64,000 bases of DNA from an uncultured Thermotogae bacterium (GTDB lineage: Bacteria > Thermotogota > Thermotogae > Mesoaciditogales > Mesoaciditogaceae), in assembly GCA_913056255.1 (NCBI GenBank), contig CAJXLN010000008.1, positions 1 to 64,000 on the forward strand. The letters are read 5' to 3'. Under the pieces are notes generated by a model. The model ran no database searches. It was not told the DNA's origin and saw nothing but the letters and a program-made list of their open reading frames with translations. A program made the translations under genes and the position numbers. Of this stretch, positions 62,093-64,000 are shown in pieces (the stretch's first letter is position 1; every line of letters begins with the position of its first letter).

Positions 62093-63296
62093 ATACTCTT
62101 TTTAAAATAACTGCCGTTCCCATCCCGCCACCTATGCAAAGTGTGGCGAGGCCAAATTCCAAATCTCTTTTTATCATTTCATACAACAACGTTACCGTGA
62201 TTCTGTTTCCAGAACAACCTAACGGATGACCAAATGCGATTGCCCCTCCATTTACGTTTGTTCTTTCCATGATGTAATCTTTTGTTACAGAATACATTCG
62301 CTCCCAGTTTCTCATCACACCCAAAGTTTGAACCGCAAAAGCTTCGTTGGCTTCAAAAAGCCCTATGTCTTTGAAAGATAGCTTTGCTTTTTTCAACGCA
62401 TTATCAGTTGCTGGAACTGGTCCCAACCCCATGATCATCGGATCGACACCACCTTGTCCCCAGGATATGATCTCAGCCAATGGCTTCAAACCGTGAGCTT
62501 TGACGTAATCTTCACTTGCCAGAATTACCGCGCTTGCAGCATCATTTATGGTGGAAGAATTTCCGGCAGTTACAGTACCATCTTTTTTGAAAGCTGATCT
62601 TAATTTTGCAAGCTTCTCCAGGTTTGTTTCCCTTGGGCCTTCATCAACGTCGAATATGCGCATTCCTTTCTTTTCTTTCACTTCAATTGATACTATCTCG
62701 TCTTTGAGTTTTCCGGCGGCTATCGCCTTACGCGCTCTATTTTGACTTTCTAAAGCGTATTCATCCTGCTCCTGACGTGATATTTTCAGACGCTTTGCTA
62801 TTTCCTCAGCCGTGATTCCCATGTGTACCTGGTTGAATACATCCGTTAATCCATCGTAAATCATATGATCGACGAGTTTCATGTCTCCAAATTTTGCGCC
62901 AAATCTCACTTTCGCGGGCAAGAGATACGGAGCTTGAGACATATTTTCCATGCCGGCCGCTACAACCAAGTCAGCCTCTTCGGCTATTATGTCAGTTGCT
63001 CCTATCATAATAGCTTTCATTCCACTTCCACATACCATATGAACGGTGAAAGCCGGAACCTCAGCTGGTATTCCAGCATACATCGATGCTTGCCTTCCTG
63101 GCCCCATGCCTTGTCCGGCCATGAGCACGTTACCCACGATAGTTTCATTCACTTCTTCTGGAACTATTTTTGCCTGTTCAATTGCCGCTTTTATAGCCGT
63201 TGCTCCTAATCTGGGCGCCGGTATGTTTTTCAAACTTCCTCCAAAAGCGCCTATTGCCGTTCTTTTCGCTCCTACGATGTAAACTTTCCTCCTCAT
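62091..63296 (-). CDS. Acetyl-CoA C-acetyltransferase (thiolase)
   Basis: 401 residues from ATG 63296, which follows AGGAGG. Thiolase fold with the acylated Cys in VHMVCGSGMKA, VAAGMENMSQAPYLLP, NEAFAVQTLGV, the His block NVNGGAIAFGHPLGCSGNR and the second Cys in TLCIGGGMGTAV. Condenses two acetyl-CoA to acetoacetyl-CoA or the reverse. Preceded by a CoA-transferase remnant and a FabG/PhaB-like reductase, which suggests a C4 acyl-CoA pathway. Confidence 0.94.
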   Translation of the reverse strand: MRRKVYIVGAKRTAIGAFGGSLKNIPAPRLGATAIKAAIEQAKIVPEEVNETIVGNVLMAGQGMGPGRQASMYAGIPAEVPAFTVHMVCGSGMKAIMIGATDIIAEEADLVVAAGMENMSQAPYLLPAKVRFGAKFGDMKLVDHMIYDGLTDVFNQVHMGITAEEIAKRLKISRQEQDEYALESQNRARKAIAAGKLKDEIVSIEVKEKKGMRIFDVDEGPRETNLEKLAKLRSAFKKDGTVTAGNSSTINDAASAVILASEDYVKAHGLKPLAEIISWGQGGVDPMIMGLGPVPATDNALKKAKLSFKDIGLFEANEAFAVQTLGVMRNWERMYSVTKDYIMERTNVNGGAIAFGHPLGCSGNRITVTLLYEMIKRDLEFGLATLCIGGGMGTAVILKRV

Positions 63297-63307
63297 AAAA
63301 GTACCTC

Positions 63308-63448
63308 CTAATATCTGATAAGATTGTACTTGCGTGCTTTTTTTGTCAATTCCTCTCTGAATTCTGGTTCGGCAACGGAGATTAGCATTTTGGCACATTC
63401 TTTCACATTTTTATCTAAGGTGAGCAGCACCGTTTTTGAGAACGTGTA
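63308..63448 (-). pseudogene. C-terminal remnant of an acetyl-CoA hydrolase / CoA-transferase gene
   Basis: The minus-strand frame between stop codons at 63449-63451 and 63308-63310 reads KECAKMLISVAEPEFREEL followed by TKKARKYNLIRY, close to the C-terminus of acetyl-CoA hydrolase and 4-hydroxybutyrate CoA-transferase proteins (LISIAHPDFREEL pattern). Only about 45 codons remain. Its stop codon overlaps the thiolase Shine-Dalgarno, as in an operon. Confidence 0.5.
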
Positions 63449-63584
63449 TTATCGTAGTTCTTACATGAAATATCCGGATTGAGAAATTCTTGTTTCTTAA
63501 AATCATTTATCCATCTCGTTGTATGCACTGTCAAAAATCTTTCAAAAAGATTTGCAGTCCTTAAGACGTTGGAACTCTTAGCAA

Positions 63585-64000
63585 TCAAATCACCAATCCT
63601 CCATCTACGCCAAGTACTTGACCAGTTATGAAAGAAGCCTCATCGGATGCGAGAAAAAGGTAGGTGTTTGCTATTTCCACAGCCTCTCCCATTCTTCCAA
63701 GAGGTGTTTTGGAATTCATATAATCTATGACCTTTTGTGGAACTTTAGCCGTCATAGGTGTTTTTACAAATCCAGGAGCAACAGCGTTTACACGTATTCC
63801 ATATCTTGCAAACTCTTTTGCCCATGTTTTCGTCATGCCTATGACTCCAGCTTTGGATGCAACGTAATTCGTTTGGCCTATGTTACCGTACACTCCAACG
63901 ACAGACGATGCGTTGAGGATGACTCCTCTCTTTCTTTCCATCATGTTTTCAACAACCACTTGTGTAACGTTGTACACACCTTTGAGATTTACAGATATGA
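63585..64000 (-). CDS. FabG-like short-chain dehydrogenase/reductase (5' end outside the window)
   Basis: The C-terminal 138 residues of an SDR; the N-terminal Rossmann glycine motif lies beyond base 64000. Visible are ISVNLKGVYNVTQ, the catalytic Ser in ILNASSVVGVYGNIGQ, YVASKAGVIGMTKTWAKE with the Tyr-x3-Lys, RVNAVAPGFVKTPMT and ITGQVLGVDGG. Probably a 3-oxoacyl-ACP or acetoacetyl-CoA reductase, to judge by the downstream thiolase. Confidence 0.9.
   Translation of the reverse strand, partial: ISVNLKGVYNVTQVVVENMMERKRGVILNASSVVGVYGNIGQTNYVASKAGVIGMTKTWAKEFARYGIRVNAVAPGFVKTPMTAKVPQKVIDYMNSKTPLGRMGEAVEIANTYLFLASDEASFITGQVLGVDGGLVI

Overview
The window looks like a chromosomal segment of a bacterium from the Thermotogae lineage, perhaps a deep branch such as Mesoaciditogales. 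This is inferred from gene content and order: the run cheA-cheW-cheY-fliO-fliP, a free-standing SpoVS, TrpB of the TrpB2 type, an M18 aminopeptidase, a GH57 glucanotransferase, TrmB with a C-terminal extension, and tRNA genes that encode their own CCA. There is no rRNA operon, CRISPR array or intact prophage. Coding density is high, base composition is AT-rich, and many genes start with TTG or GTG and overlap the preceding stop codon.

Layout. 189-3194: ferrous-iron uptake (tandem-domain FeoA, FeoB, a small membrane protein, a small unknown protein) behind a consensus promoter and a Fur-box-like palindrome, followed by tRNA-Cys. 3553-6984: a secreted Spy/CpxP-like protein converging on a TPR protein and an NtrC-type regulator with a dead ATPase domain. 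6995-12228 (minus): methylmalonyl-CoA epimerase, carboxyltransferase, OadG-like subunit, biotin carrier, phosphate butyryltransferase and carbamate kinase, probably a biotin-dependent decarboxylase and propionyl-CoA energy-conserving module. 12553-17586: a secreted phosphoesterase, a GC-rich repeat, mannose-1-phosphate guanylyltransferase, an ECF sigma/anti-sigma/RseB-like cassette and ribosomal protein S20. 17649-28059 (minus): secreted metallopeptidase, GH57 enzyme, RNase E/G, fliP/fliO and cheY/W/A. 28157-38559 (minus): rsmA behind tRNA-Ser, trmB, two ABC exporters flanking dnaA, a phosphodiesterase, a YggS protein fused in frame to a HEPN-like domain, and gpsA.

38686-44725 (plus): sugar-binding protein with a single-chain MalF-MalG fusion, a DUF364 protein, rsmG, a lipoate ligase-like protein and rsmI. 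44827-47722: spoVS, then on the minus strand a unit made of promoter, tRNA-Val, tryptophan leader peptide, attenuator and trpB2. 49326-52700: nadA-nadB-nadC, whose end is formed by an inserted RAYT/REP-type element. 53070-58853: an FN3 protein, an old-yellow-enzyme-like oxidoreductase with a DUF134 regulator, a subtilase gene remnant, thrC-thrB and a Nif3-like protein. 58950-61802: three small unknown proteins and an M18 aminopeptidase. 62091-64000 (minus): thiolase and a FabG-like reductase cut by the window edge, with a CoA-transferase remnant between them.

The strongest novel signals are (1) a textbook ribosome-mediated tryptophan attenuator whose Shine-Dalgarno sequence begins directly after the CCA of a co-transcribed tRNA-Val; (2) two unrelated genes that share a promoter and leader in which a hairpin lies between Shine-Dalgarno and start codon and would bring them together; (3) a HEPN-YggS in-frame fusion with a strong internal ribosome-binding site; (4) a fused MalFG permease; and (5) several decayed gene fragments and a RAYT-derived miniature element. 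Residue positions, base pairings and coordinates were read by eye from the sequence; family assignments come from motif recognition without database searches.
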